Position numbers and translations under genes: made by a program. DNA of 56,957 bases from Acidobacteriota bacterium (GTDB lineage: Bacteria; Acidobacteriota; Vicinamibacteria; Vicinamibacterales; UBA8438): NCBI GenBank assembly GCA_026708265.1, contig JAPOVI010000277.1, positions 1 to 56,957 of the forward strand, given 5' to 3'. The notes beneath the pieces are model-generated. The model saw only the letters and a list, made by a program, of their open reading frames with translations. It was not told the origin of the DNA and did not search any database. Positions 46,648 to 55,029 of this stretch are shown here, in pieces (positions within the stretch are counted from its first letter, which is position 1; every line of letters begins with the position of its first letter).

Positions 46648-47037
46648 TCAGGGCTTCCGCCCGCGCGCGGTGTCGAGGGCGTCGAGGACGACGAGCACGT
46701 TCAGCAGGCCGGCGGTGAGGATGAAGGTGTTGCCGTACTCGTGCGTCGCCGCCACCACCTCCCCGTCCCCGAATCCGGCCAGCCGCGCCAGGAGATAGAG
46801 CCCCCCCGCGCCGAGGTCGGCGAGCGCCAGCAGCGTCACCACCGGATCGGCGGGGTCGAGCGGGAACACGCTGCCCTCGAGCCAGAGCCCGACCCCGAAC
46901 ATCAGGGGCAGAACGACGAGGAAGATGGTTCCCTTCCGCACCCGGCCCAGCCACAGGTGCCCCGCCCCCGGCAGCGCCCAGGCCAGCGCCCCGGCGACCG
47001 CGACGAGCCCCGGCTCCGCCTCCGGCGGTCGTTTCAT
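46648..47037 (-). CDS. 129-aa membrane protein with PGAGHLWLGR motif
   Basis: A 129-aa multi-span membrane protein. The motif LPGAGHLWLGRVRKGTIFLV (about 22-41) resembles the glycine-rich turn of TM2 and related small membrane families (P-G-x-G-x-x-x-x-G-R). ATG 47037 overlaps the DUF2085 stop (ATGA); the upstream ATG at 47076 would add 13 Arg-rich residues and is less likely. Function unknown. Confidence 0.7.
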   Translation of the reverse strand: MKRPPEAEPGLVAVAGALAWALPGAGHLWLGRVRKGTIFLVVLPLMFGVGLWLEGSVFPLDPADPVVTLLALADLGAGGLYLLARLAGFGDGEVVAATHEYGNTFILTAGLLNVLVVLDALDTARGRKP

Positions 47038-47534
47038 GCGTCCAGCACCTCGCGTGCCGCGCGAGCGGCGATCCACGCCACCGCGAGACCCAGCGGCACG
47101 GCCGAGACCGCGCGCATGGCGTTCGGAACCTCAATGGCCACGGTGAGCGCCGTCGGAACCGCGGCGGCAATCAGCAGCCGGCGAAGGGCGCGGAGCTCCT
47201 CCGGCGTGAAGCGGCGTCCCCGGCGGCCGGGCGTCGGCAGCAGGAGCAGGGCGAGGAGCAGCCCGCCCGGCGCCCCGGCGTACAAGCCCGCGCACCGCGC
47301 ACAGACCGGCAACTGCCTATCCCAGAGGTGGAACGAGCGAACCGCCTGCTGGTGGCAGACGACTCCCCCTACGACGTACACGCCGCTTGCGGCGCGGAAC
47401 GCCGCCGTTTCCGGCGCCTCGTGCGTCACGGCGTAGGGAGCGGCGACGAGGGTCGCGGCCCAGATCGAGGCCGCGACGGCCATTCCGCCGACGAAAGCCG
47501 GGCCGCGCAGACGACGCAAGCTCCTAGAGGGCAT
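47034..47534 (-). CDS. DUF2085 membrane protein
   Basis: A 166-aa membrane protein of DUF2085. It carries VCHQQAVRSFHLWDRQLPVC and ARCAGLYAG (about 60-87), a conserved Cys-His region next to the first spans that could bind metal or haem; function not established. It overlaps the PfkB kinase gene by 11 bases. Three such membrane genes in a row end this operon part. Confidence 0.82.
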   Translation of the reverse strand: MPSRSLRRLRGPAFVGGMAVAASIWAATLVAAPYAVTHEAPETAAFRAASGVYVVGGVVCHQQAVRSFHLWDRQLPVCARCAGLYAGAPGGLLLALLLLPTPGRRGRRFTPEELRALRRLLIAAAVPTALTVAIEVPNAMRAVSAVPLGLAVAWIAARAAREVLDA

Positions 47535-48456
47535 CGAAGTGCGTCAACCTCTTGAACTCCCGGAAACGGTCGCGAATGTCGCCGGCCGCCAGTCGCAGCA
47601 ACCGACCGAGGCCGAAGTCCTCGACCGCGAACGACGCCATCGTGGAGCCGGCGATGACGGCGCGCGCCCAGGCATCGTGCGTCCGCGACTGCACGGACGC
47701 CAGGTAGCCTACGAGGCCTCCGGCGAACGTGTCGCCCGCCCCGGTCGGATCGCGCACGTCGGCGAGCGGCAGGGCCGGCGCCGCGAAGAACTCCTCGCGG
47801 CGGGCCGCCAGCACGCCGTGCTCCCCCCGCTTGATGACCACGTGGGACGGGCCCAGCGCCCGGATCGCGCGCGCCGCGCCGACGAGGTTGGCCTCGCCGC
47901 TCAACTGCCGCGCCTCCTCGTCGTTGATGATCACGGCGTCGACCCGGGCGAGGACCGCCTTCAACTCGACCGGCGTCCCCTCGATCCAGTAGTTCATCGT
48001 ATCAAGGGCGACGAAAGCGGGGTCGCGCACCTGCTCGAGCACCTCGAGCTGCAGCGCGGGGTGGATGTTGGCGAGGAACACGATCGGGCTCGAGCGGAAC
48101 CCGTCGGGAATCCGCGGCTCGAATGCCTCGAACACGTTCAGGTGGGTGTAGATGGTCTCGCGCGTGTTGAGATTGGCGCCGTATTCCCCACGCCAGCGAA
48201 ACGTCTCGCCCGGGACGCGCTGCAGCCCCGCGAGGTCGATTCGACGCCCCTCGAAGACGGACGCGCGCTCGGCGTCGAAGTCCTCTCCCACGACTGCGAC
48301 GAGACGCACGTCGGTGAAGAAGGACGCTGCGACGCTGAAGAACGTCGCCGCCCCCCCGACCATGCGCGACACCTCGCCGGAGGGCGTGCGCACGGAGTCG
48401 AGCGCCACCGAGCCGACGGTCAGAATCGGGTTCGCCGCGCCGCCTGCGATGCTCAC
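47524..48456 (-). CDS. PfkB family carbohydrate/nucleoside kinase
   Basis: A 310-aa ribokinase-fold kinase. GGAATFFSVAASFF near the start is the sugar-side signature; VRDPTGAGDTFAGGLVGYL (about 234-252) is the PfkB motif with catalytic Asp. The middle holds DTMNYWIEGTPVELKAVLARVDAVIINDEEARQLSG-type lid residues (DTMNYWIEGTPVELK). GTG 48456 overlaps the mtnP stop by 4 bases. Next to a methylthioadenosine phosphorylase, a role in phosphorylating the released sugar or a nucleoside is plausible, not proven. Confidence 0.85.
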   Translation of the reverse strand: MSIAGGAANPILTVGSVALDSVRTPSGEVSRMVGGAATFFSVAASFFTDVRLVAVVGEDFDAERASVFEGRRIDLAGLQRVPGETFRWRGEYGANLNTRETIYTHLNVFEAFEPRIPDGFRSSPIVFLANIHPALQLEVLEQVRDPAFVALDTMNYWIEGTPVELKAVLARVDAVIINDEEARQLSGEANLVGAARAIRALGPSHVVIKRGEHGVLAARREEFFAAPALPLADVRDPTGAGDTFAGGLVGYLASVQSRTHDAWARAVIAGSTMASFAVEDFGLGRLLRLAAGDIRDRFREFKRLTHFDAL

Positions 48457-49316
48457 GCGAGGTACCTGCCGACGATCGGCGCCAGCCGCTGCCGCGTTTC
48501 CTCGGCGACCGCCTCGGGCCGGGTGATGATGGCGGTCGCCAGGGCCGTGGCGCACTCGCAGCCGCGCTCGACCGGGAGGCGGCCCACGACCGTGCGAATC
48601 ACGCGCCTCGCCGTCGCGGCATTGTGCTGCAGGGTCTCGATCACCATCTCCACCGACACGTTGTCGTGATCCGGGTGCCAGCAGTCGTAGTCGGTCACGA
48701 GGGCCAGGGTGGCGAAGCAGATCTCGGCCTCCCGGGCCAGCTTCGCCTCCTGCAGGTTCGTCATTCCGATGATGTCCATGCCCCAGGAGCGGTACAGCTT
48801 CGACTCGGCGAGCGTCGAGAACTGCGGACCTTCCATGCAGACGTAGGTGCCGCCGCGGTGCACGCTCGCCCCGGCCGCCTCCCCCGCCTCGGCCGCGAGC
48901 GCGCTTAGGGCAGGGCACACCGGATGCGCGAACGACACGTGCGCCACGAGCCCGTTGCCGAAGAAGGTGCTGACACGGCCCCGGGTACGGTCGAGAAACT
49001 GGTCCGGCACGACGATGTCCTCGGGCCGGTAGCGCTCCTGCAGGCTGCCCACCGCGCTCGCCGAGACGATCCACTCGACGCCGAGCGACTTGAAGCCGTA
49101 GATGTTCGCCCGGAAGTTGAGCTCGGTGGGAAGCAGCCGGTGCCCCGCGCCGTGCCGCGCCAGGAACGCGACCCGCCGGCCGTCGAGCCGGCCGAGGACG
49201 TAGGGGGCCGAGGGCGGGCCGAACGGTGTCTCGACGACGCGCTCCTCGCGGTCCGTCAGGTCGGCCATCTCGTAGATGCCGCTGCCGCCGATCACGCCGA
49301 CCTGCACTGGATCCAT
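48453..49316 (-). CDS. mtnP: S-methyl-5'-thioadenosine phosphorylase
   Basis: A 287-aa purine nucleoside phosphorylase-family enzyme that cleaves methylthioadenosine to adenine and methylthioribose-1-phosphate. VGVIGGSGIYEM is the start, RHGAGHRLLPTELNFRANIY (about 54-73) the phosphate and substrate region, CMEGPQFSTLAESKLYRSWG and GMTNLQEAKLARE complete the site; VTDYDCWHPDHDNVSVEMV is the Asp loop. Family members with adenosine or inosine specificity exist. ATG 49316 is chosen because sequence upstream is the dispersed repeat. Confidence 0.9.
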   Translation of the reverse strand: MDPVQVGVIGGSGIYEMADLTDREERVVETPFGPPSAPYVLGRLDGRRVAFLARHGAGHRLLPTELNFRANIYGFKSLGVEWIVSASAVGSLQERYRPEDIVVPDQFLDRTRGRVSTFFGNGLVAHVSFAHPVCPALSALAAEAGEAAGASVHRGGTYVCMEGPQFSTLAESKLYRSWGMDIIGMTNLQEAKLAREAEICFATLALVTDYDCWHPDHDNVSVEMVIETLQHNAATARRVIRTVVGRLPVERGCECATALATAIITRPEAVAEETRQRLAPIVGRYLA

Positions 49317-49332
49317 GGTGGGAGCCCGCCGC

Positions 49333-49450
49333 CTAGCGCCGCCAACCCGTCGCAGGCTCCGGGTCGGCCCCAGCCCCCACCGTCCCGGGAGCTTGTTCCG
49401 CGGCACGCACCTCGTTGGCGTTCTGCGGCGCAAGCTCCCGGGAGTCTGCG
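49333..49450. repeat. Dispersed repeat, copy D, inside the epimerase reading frame
   Basis: It begins CTAGCGCCGCCAACCCGTCG, continues CAGGCTCCGGGTCGGCCCCA, and ends in the hairpin arms GGGAGCTTG and GCGTTCTGCGGCGCAAGCTC. All of it except the stop codon is translated on the minus strand as part of methylmalonyl-CoA epimerase. The copy matches copy E and copy B closely in the core. Confidence 0.75.
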
Positions 49451-49848
49451 CGCTCCTGCTTGAGCTCGACGAGCACGCCGTGGGCGCTCGACGGATGGAT
49501 GAACGCCACCAGGGCGCCCTCCGCCCCCTCCCGGGGTTCCGTGTCGATGAGCTTCGCGCCGCGCGCCGCCACGGCCCGGAGCGCCGCGCGTATGTCGTCC
49601 ACGCGCAGCGTCAGGTGGTGCAGGCCGGGCCCGCGGCGCGCGAGATAGCGCCCGATCGGCCCGCTTTCGGTGGTCGCCTCGAGCAGCTCCAGCGAGGCCG
49701 ACCCGACGCGCAGGAAGTGTGCCCGCACACCCTGGCTGGGGACGTCTTCCGTCGCCTCCACCTCGATTCCGAGGGCCTCGCGATAGAAGGCGAGCGCCTC
49801 CCCCAGATCGCCGACCGCAATCCCCACGTGGTCCAGAGTCGCCTTCAC
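49333..49848 (-). CDS. mce: Methylmalonyl-CoA epimerase with repeat-derived C-terminal tail
   Basis: A 171-aa glyoxalase-fold enzyme that racemises methylmalonyl-CoA. Metal ligands are His7 (LDHVGIAV), His78 (GLHHLTLRVDD) and Glu129 (GVLVELKQ). The fold ends at about residue 131, the family length. The last 38 residues (about 134-171, ending EPATGWRR) are translated from copy D of the dispersed repeat and the TAG stop lies within the repeat core. The tail is Pro/Glu/Ala-rich and probably disordered. GTG 49848 overlaps the meaB stop by 4 bases (GTGA). Confidence 0.88.
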   Translation of the reverse strand: MKATLDHVGIAVGDLGEALAFYREALGIEVEATEDVPSQGVRAHFLRVGSASLELLEATTESGPIGRYLARRGPGLHHLTLRVDDIRAALRAVAARGAKLIDTEPREGAEGALVAFIHPSSAHGVLVELKQERADSRELAPQNANEVRAAEQAPGTVGAGADPEPATGWRR

Positions 49849-50861
49849 CGCTCACTCCCCCATCGCTCAACCGTCGGCGTGCCGGCCCCGCGGCCCGCGG
49901 CGGGCATCCCCGCCACGGGCGTCGCCGCCCCGCGATGCGCCGCCAGCGCGCGCTCGAGAATCCCGTCGGCCTCGCGGTACGGATCGGCGCTGCCGTCGAC
50001 GATGCGCTCCACCGCGGCGTCGATGGATTCTTCGCCGACGGCGTCCAGAAACCGATCCGTCAGCGCCGTGCGCAACCGCGAGCGGGCGCGCTCCCGCCGG
50101 CGTCCGCCGCGGCGCCGCGCTCCCCGGGCCAGCGCGTCGATCTCCGCGACGAGCGGCGCGACGCCGGCTCCCGTCGACGCCTGCGTCTTGCACACCGGCG
50201 GCCGATCCTCGCTCGGACTCTCCGTGAGCGCCAGCATCGCCTCGATCTCCGCCACGGCTCGGTCCGCGCCTTCGCGGTCCGCCTTGTTGACGACGAAGAT
50301 GTCCGCGATCTCCATGATCCCGGCCTTGATCGCCTGTACGTCGTCTCCGGTGCCCGGCACCGTCACGACGACCGACACGTCGGCGGTCCGGGCGATTTCG
50401 ACCTCGCCCTGCCCCACCCCGACCGTCTCGATCACGATCACGTCGTGGCCGGCCGCATCCAGCACGACGACGGCGTCGCCCGTCGCCCGCGCCAGGCCGC
50501 CCAGGTGGCCTCGCGTGGCCATGCTGCGGACGTAGACGCCGGAATCGCCGGCGTGGGCCTGCATGCGCACACGGTCCCCGAGGACGGCGCCGCCGGTGAA
50601 CGGGCTCGTCGGGTCGACGGCGATGATGCCGACGCGCTGCCCGGCGCCGCGCCACTCCGCCGTCAGCCGGTCGACGAGGGTGCTCTTGCCGACCCCCGGC
50701 GGTCCCGTGAGACCGACGACGCGCGCCCCGCCTGCGCGGCCGAAGAGGGGGCCGAGCAACGGGGCGGCCTCGGTCGCCCCGTCCTCGACGACCGAGATGG
50801 CGCGAGCGATGGCGCGGTGTTCTCCGGCGACCACCCGCTCCGCGAGATCCTTGTACGTCAC
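49845..50861 (-). CDS. meaB: Methylmalonyl-CoA mutase-associated GTPase MeaB
   Basis: A 338-aa G3E-family GTPase that protects and loads cobalamin into methylmalonyl-CoA mutase. G1 is GLTGPPGVGKSTLVDRLT (about 51-68), IAVDPTSPFTGGAVLGDR (about 83-100) carries the switch, VIVIETVGVGQGEVEI (about 131-146) the Walker B, and NKADREGAD the G4 motif. Mutase genes are outside the window. GTG 50861 start, 18 bases after the acyl-CoA dehydrogenase stop. Confidence 0.9.
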   Translation of the reverse strand: MTYKDLAERVVAGEHRAIARAISVVEDGATEAAPLLGPLFGRAGGARVVGLTGPPGVGKSTLVDRLTAEWRGAGQRVGIIAVDPTSPFTGGAVLGDRVRMQAHAGDSGVYVRSMATRGHLGGLARATGDAVVVLDAAGHDVIVIETVGVGQGEVEIARTADVSVVVTVPGTGDDVQAIKAGIMEIADIFVVNKADREGADRAVAEIEAMLALTESPSEDRPPVCKTQASTGAGVAPLVAEIDALARGARRRGGRRRERARSRLRTALTDRFLDAVGEESIDAAVERIVDGSADPYREADGILERALAAHRGAATPVAGMPAAGRGAGTPTVERWGSER

Positions 50862-50879
50862 CGGCGGATGCCCCCGAGG

Positions 50880-52028
50880 TTATCCGGGTGCATCGAGATA
50901 CTGGCGGGCGATTACGAGGCGCTGGATCTCGCTCGTCCCTTCCCCGATGGTCAGCAGCTTGACGTCTCGATAGAGCTTCTCGGCCGGATAGTCCTTGACG
51001 AAGCCGTAGCCGCCGTGAATCTGCACGCACTCCTCGGCGGCGCGCACCGCCGTCTCGCTGGCCCGCAGCTTGGCCATCGACGACTCGCGCGTCGTCCGCT
51101 CGCCGCGGTCCTTCCGGTACGCGGCCCGGTACGTGAGGAGCCGCGCCGCCTCGATCCCGGTCGCCATGTCGGCGAGCTTCCACTGGACGGCCTGGAAGGC
51201 GCCGATCGGCCGCCCGAACTGCCGGCGCTCCGCCGCGTGCCGGCGGGCGGCGTCGAAGGCCCCCTGGGCGAGCCCGACAGCGACCGCCGCGATTCCGATC
51301 CGGCCGGCGTCGAGCACCTGCATGGCATTGACGAAGCCCTGGCCCTCTTCGCCCAGGAGTGCGTCCTCCGACACGCGGCAATCGTCGAAGCGCAACTCCG
51401 CCGTCTCGGTCGCCCGCATCCCGAGCTTGTTCTCCTTCCGGCCTACCGTCATGCCGGCTGCGCCGCGCTCCACGACGAAGGCCGAGATCCCGTGGCGGCC
51501 CCGGTCCGGGTCGGTGACCGCCATAACGACCGTGAAGCCGGCGATGCCGCCATGGGTCACGAAGACCTTCGCCCCGTCGAGGCGCCACCCTCCCGCCGCG
51601 CGCACCGCGGTCATGCGGAGCGCGCCCGCGTCGCTCCCCGCATCGGGTTCCGTCAGCGCCCACGCGCCGAGGACCTCACCCCGCGCGAGGGGTCCGAGCA
51701 CGCGCTGTCGCTGCGCCTCCGATCCGAAGAGGTGGATGTGTGCGGCGCAGAGGCCGTTGTGCGCCGCGACCGCAAGGGCGATGGAAGGATCGACCCGCGC
51801 CAGCTCCTCGATGCAGATACAGTAGTCGAGGGCCGACATGCCGGCGCCGCCGTAGCGCTCCGGGAACCGAATGCCAAGCAGCCCGAGGGCGCCGAGCTTC
51901 GGGACGAGCTCCATGGGGAACCGTTGCGCCTCGTCCCAGGCCATCACCTGCGGCGCGATCTCCCGCTCGGCGAACTCGCGAATCGCGCGCCGTGTGACGC
52001 GCTCCGCCTCGCTCGGGCGAAAGTCCAT
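50880..52028 (-). CDS. Acyl-CoA dehydrogenase
   Basis: A 382-aa FAD enzyme that oxidises acyl-CoA to enoyl-CoA and passes electrons to [19 protein letters not shown] (about 126-141) and [14 protein letters not shown] are the FAD-binding signatures; the catalytic Glu is in [16 protein letters not shown] (about 362), as in short-chain and isobutyryl-type enzymes. [14 protein letters not shown] is taken as the start (ATG 52028). The cluster with meaB and mce suggests branched-chain amino acid or propionate-generating oxidation, but substrate cannot be assigned. Confidence 0.9.
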   Translation of the reverse strand: MDFRPSEAERVTRRAIREFAEREIAPQVMAWDEAQRFPMELVPKLGALGLLGIRFPERYGGAGMSALDYCICIEELARVDPSIALAVAAHNGLCAAHIHLFGSEAQRQRVLGPLARGEVLGAWALTEPDAGSDAGALRMTAVRAAGGWRLDGAKVFVTHGGIAGFTVVMAVTDPDRGRHGISAFVVERGAAGMTVGRKENKLGMRATETAELRFDDCRVSEDALLGEEGQGFVNAMQVLDAGRIGIAAVAVGLAQGAFDAARRHAAERRQFGRPIGAFQAVQWKLADMATGIEAARLLTYRAAYRKDRGERTTRESSMAKLRASETAVRAAEECVQIHGGYGFVKDYPAEKLYRDVKLLTIGEGTSEIQRLVIARQYLDAPG

Positions 52029-52104
52029 GGCGTCGGACTCTATCACACCGGTTCCGGGGGCCCCGCCGGGGTCGGCGCCCTCTCCCCGCCGCCCCCGACA
52101 GCGG

Positions 52105-52584
52105 TTGCGGGGGGGCGCTCGGGCCTGCGCGGCAACCGCCGCTCTCCTGCTGGCGACGGCCGGTTCGCAGCCCGCGCTCGCCGACGCTACGGTCTTCGCG
52201 GGCACGCAGCGTTCGCCCTCCGGAGGGGCGCTGGGGGGGGTGGCGCTCGGCATCTCGCTACCCGTCGGCGGCATCGAGTTCGAGTACGCCGAGGCATGGA
52301 CCGTGGACGGGCCGCTACGCACCGGGATGGTGAACCTGCTGCTGCGGATCCCGCGGGAGGCCGTCCGGCTGCAGCTCTACGCCAGCGCAGGGGCAGGCGT
52401 GTACCGGGACCGCGGTGCGGCGAACGGAGGCTCCGGCCTCGCCGGGGGCGTCGGCGGCGGCATCCTGATCCCGCTGCCCGGTCCGTTCGGCGTGCGCCTC
52501 GACTACCGGGTACTCGGCCTCCGCCGTCCGGAGCGCGGCGATCGGCCGCAGCGGATCTACGCGGGCGTCAATCTCGCGTTCTGA
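52105..52584 (+). CDS. Small outer-membrane-like beta protein
   Basis: A 159-aa exported protein. From TTG 52105, a signal peptide ([20 protein letters not shown], cleavage after PALA) precedes alternating beta strands ([38 protein letters not shown]) and a final strand ending in Phe (IYAGVNLAF), the pattern of a small beta barrel. ATG 52027 is an alternative start but puts 26 polar residues before the signal. It diverges from the dehydrogenase gene and ends at a repeat copy facing a minus-strand gene. Confidence 0.6.
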   Translation: MRGGARACAATAALLLATAGSQPALADATVFAGTQRSPSGGALGGVALGISLPVGGIEFEYAEAWTVDGPLRTGMVNLLLRIPREAVRLQLYASAGAGVYRDRGAANGGSGLAGGVGGGILIPLPGPFGVRLDYRVLGLRRPERGDRPQRIYAGVNLAF

Positions 52585-52587
52585 GGC

Positions 52588-52671
52588 CGGGAGCTTGCGA
52601 CCGGGGCGCGCAAGCTCCTAGCGCCGCCAACCCGTCGCAGGCTCCGGGTCGGCCCCCAGCCCCACCGGCCT
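52588..52671. repeat. Dispersed repeat, copy E, as bidirectional terminator
   Basis: GGAGCTTGCG (52590-52599) pairs with CGCAAGCTCC (52609-52618) around 9 bases, then the core CTAGCGCCGCCAACCCGTCG and GCTCCGGGTCGGCCCCCAGC. It fills the 85-base gap between convergent genes; its last bases hold the TAG stop of the minus-strand gene. Confidence 0.75.
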
Positions 52672-53191
52672 AGGGACCGAACGATTCCACGAGCTCCAGG
52701 TTCACCAGTATCTGTCCGCTGCCCGGCAGGAAGGCTCCGATGTACGCCTCGTACAGCTCCTGGACCTCATCGGGGAAGGCCTCGTTGAGGATCTGCGATA
52801 CGGTGTAGTCCGCATCCGCCACGGCCGGGTCGATCATGGAGACGTAGAGCACCGACCCGTTCAGACCCGGCTCTTCGGCGCGGTAGACGCGCCAGCCCAC
52901 CGCCTGCTCGCGCCTCTCGGCGTCCTCGGTCTGCTCGAGGGCGGCCCCCAGGCGGCTCATCACCTGTTCGTAGTCGGAGGTGCTCCCGGCCTGCACGTAG
53001 TTGAGGATCATGCCGGCCGGGGCGTCGAACGTGCGTTCCGGCGGAGGGGGGTCGTCAGCCGGCTGCCGCGACGCGGTCGCGGCCGGCGCGCCCAGGGCCA
53101 GCAGTGCACCGAGAGCGGCGGCGGCGGCGAGCCCCGCCGCCGCCCACAGCGGGCGGCACCGGAATTCGCCGGTCAGCATGGAGCGCGTCAT
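52670..53191 (-). CDS. Secreted or anchored protein, paralogue of the next gene
   Basis: A 173-aa protein: N-terminal membrane or signal segment (about 15-41), then a soluble domain homologous to the neighbouring gene at 53278-53772. Shared pattern: Y..VM.RL..AL...E (SDYEQVMSRLGAALEQTE), QA.GW.VY.A.E, YVSMIDP, YTVSQILNEAFPDEV, LYEAYIGAF and NLELVESF. I do not recognise the family. The stop (TAG) is next to repeat copy E. A hairpin at 53216-53245 precedes it. Confidence 0.65.
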   Translation of the reverse strand: MTRSMLTGEFRCRPLWAAAGLAAAAALGALLALGAPAATASRQPADDPPPPERTFDAPAGMILNYVQAGSTSDYEQVMSRLGAALEQTEDAERREQAVGWRVYRAEEPGLNGSVLYVSMIDPAVADADYTVSQILNEAFPDEVQELYEAYIGAFLPGSGQILVNLELVESFGP

Positions 53192-53215
53192 GCCTCGATC
53201 CCCGCGTTGCGAGAG

Positions 53216-53245
53216 CGGCAGCACGCGCGGGCGCTCGCGCTGCCG
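53216..53245 (-). terminator. Hairpin between the paralogous secreted genes
   Basis: CGGCAGC (53216-53222) pairs with GCTGCCG (53239-53245), with two more pairs inside after a mismatch. It follows the first paralogue in transcription order and may attenuate or stabilise its message. Confidence 0.3.
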
Positions 53246-53277
53246 TCGCGCAAGAAGAGCACGGAGCCCGCCAGCTC

Positions 53278-53772
53278 CTAGAAGTCGGCGACCAACTGGA
53301 GATTGACCGGAAGCTGCTTCACCTGGCCGTCCGTGAACGAGCCGTTGTAGGTGTTGAAGAGCTGCTCGATCTCGCCCGGGAAGACCTCGTTCAGGATCGT
53401 GGCCGCCGCGTAGTTGGCGCCGCCCTGCACGGGGTCGATGACCCAGACGTACGGCACGGCGCCCTGGCCCGTGAAGTCCTGCGACGCCTTGAAGACCTTC
53501 CACCCGCGCGCCTGGTCCTGGCGGCCCGCGACCTCGCTTCGCTGCAGCGCATCGCTCAGCCGCTGCATGACGCCCTCGTAGGCGGACTGCGACGCCGGCT
53601 TCACGAAGTGGAACATGATGGCCGCGTTGCCGTTGAAGGTCACCTGCGGCTGGGCGTCGGCCGGCTGTGACGTGAGAAGCCCCCCGAGAAGCACGCCCGC
53701 GGCCAGAGTCGCCGCGAATGCGCCGCCCACCACGATGCGCCGAACCGACTGCCGCTTGCGGAATTCACGCAT
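53278..53772 (-). CDS. Secreted protein, paralogue of the preceding gene
   Basis: A 164-aa exported protein. The signal peptide (about 1-41, VVGGAFAATLAAGVLLGGLL, cleavage near ADAQPQ) is followed by a domain matching the gene at 52670-53191: AYEGVMQRLSDALQRSE, QARGWKVFKAS, YVWVIDPVQ, AAATILNEVFPGEI, LFNTYNGSF and NLQLVADF. The pair suggests a family of small exported proteins, with no catalytic motif I can see. A strong ribosome site (GGAGGA, 8 bases before ATG 53772) and a TAAAGT-like -10 further up suggest its own promoter. Confidence 0.68.
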   Translation of the reverse strand: MREFRKRQSVRRIVVGGAFAATLAAGVLLGGLLTSQPADAQPQVTFNGNAAIMFHFVKPASQSAYEGVMQRLSDALQRSEVAGRQDQARGWKVFKASQDFTGQGAVPYVWVIDPVQGGANYAAATILNEVFPGEIEQLFNTYNGSFTDGQVKQLPVNLQLVADF

Positions 53773-53837
53773 TGTCTCGTTCCTCCCTGGATCGGGTACC
53801 CTGCCCGCGGAGCCGCATACTTTAGCGTACACGGCGC

Positions 53838-54968
53838 CTAGACGAAAGCCTGCATCACCTCGTTGGCCAGCAGCATCCCGCGCCGCGTGAGCCGCAGCCG
53901 ATCCGCTCCCGCGACCAGCATTCCGGCCTCGAGGAACGGCCGCAGGCGGGTGCCGTAGCGCTCCAGCACGTCGACTCGGTAGCGCCGCCGAATCGCCCCC
54001 AGGTCGATCCCCTGCGTCAGCCGCAGCCCCATGAACAGGGCATCGCCCAGCCGTTCCGCGGCCGGCAACGCGCGGCGCTCCTGCGCGGGGGACTCGCCCT
54101 GCGCGACGGCATCCACGTAACGCACGGTCTCGGAGACGTTGCGCCACCGCCACCCGTCGCGCCTCGAGTGCGCCCCGCAGCCGAAGCCGAGCCACTCCCC
54201 GTCCTGCCAGTACTTGAGGTTGTGCCGCGAGCGTCTGCCCGGCCGCGCCACGTTGGAGATCTCGTACTGCACGAGGCCGGCCGCATCGGTCCGCCGGAGC
54301 GCGTCGAGGTACATCGACGCCGCGTCGTCGTCGGGCGCCTGCGACCAGCCGGCGCGGGCCATCTCGTCTCTGAGCGGCGCGTTCGGGTACACCTCGAGGA
54401 GGTAGAGCGACGCGTGGTCCGGGGCCAGGTCGACGAGCCGGTCGACGGACGCCGCGCACTCGTCGCGCGTCTGCGCCGGCAGCCAGAGCATCAGGTCGAG
54501 GCTGACGTCGCGGCAACCGGCAGCGCGGGCCGCGGCCAGGGCCGCCGCCGCGTCGTCCGACGAGTGCCGCCGGCCCAGGCGCGCGAGCTCGCCGTCGTCG
54601 AACGACTGCACGCCGATGCTGAGGCGGCTCACCCCGGCCTCGCGCACCGCCGACACGTAGTCGGAGGTGACGGTCTCCGGGTTCATCTCCAGCGTCACCT
54701 CCGCCCCGGGCCGTACCGCGAACGCCTGGCGGCAGGCATCGACGACGCGGGCTACCTCCGCCGGCGCCAGCAGCGAGGGCGTGCCTCCGCCGAAGTAGAT
54801 GGTGTCGGCGGCCGAGCCGTCCCCGGCCCGCGCGACCTCGGTGGTCAGCGCGTCGACGTAGCGCCGCTTCAGCCCCGGGTCGAGGAGGCCGCGGTTGAAG
54901 TTGCAGTAGTTGCAGATGGACGAGCAGAACGGGACGTGGACGTAGAGCCCGAGGTCGCCCGTCGTCAT
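53838..54968 (-). CDS. hemW: Radical SAM protein HemW (heme chaperone)
   Basis: A 376-aa radical-SAM protein of the HemN/HemW group; HemW members bind and pass heme rather than oxidising coproporphyrinogen. VHVPFCSSICNYCNFNRG (residues about 10-27) has the CxxxCxxC motif; IYFGGGTPSLL, RLSIGVQSFDDGELARLGR and YEISNVARPGRRSRHNLKYW (the NVA and HN residues) match HemW. The ATG 54968 places the motif near the N-terminus without a HemN-like extension. It lies behind the DnaC-like ATPase gene. Confidence 0.92.
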   Translation of the reverse strand: MTTGDLGLYVHVPFCSSICNYCNFNRGLLDPGLKRRYVDALTTEVARAGDGSAADTIYFGGGTPSLLAPAEVARVVDACRQAFAVRPGAEVTLEMNPETVTSDYVSAVREAGVSRLSIGVQSFDDGELARLGRRHSSDDAAAALAAARAAGCRDVSLDLMLWLPAQTRDECAASVDRLVDLAPDHASLYLLEVYPNAPLRDEMARAGWSQAPDDDAASMYLDALRRTDAAGLVQYEISNVARPGRRSRHNLKYWQDGEWLGFGCGAHSRRDGWRWRNVSETVRYVDAVAQGESPAQERRALPAAERLGDALFMGLRLTQGIDLGAIRRRYRVDVLERYGTRLRPFLEAGMLVAGADRLRLTRRGMLLANEVMQAFV

Positions 54969-55029
54969 TCCCGGACCGGCCCGGCCGCGGCCCGTGCCGC
55001 GCAGCGCAGGCCGCCGTTTACGTCGAACC

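Noticed and set aside
49317..49433. N-terminal extension of mtnP
   Set aside because: The extra 39 residues come from the dispersed repeat and precede the normal family start at ATG 49316.
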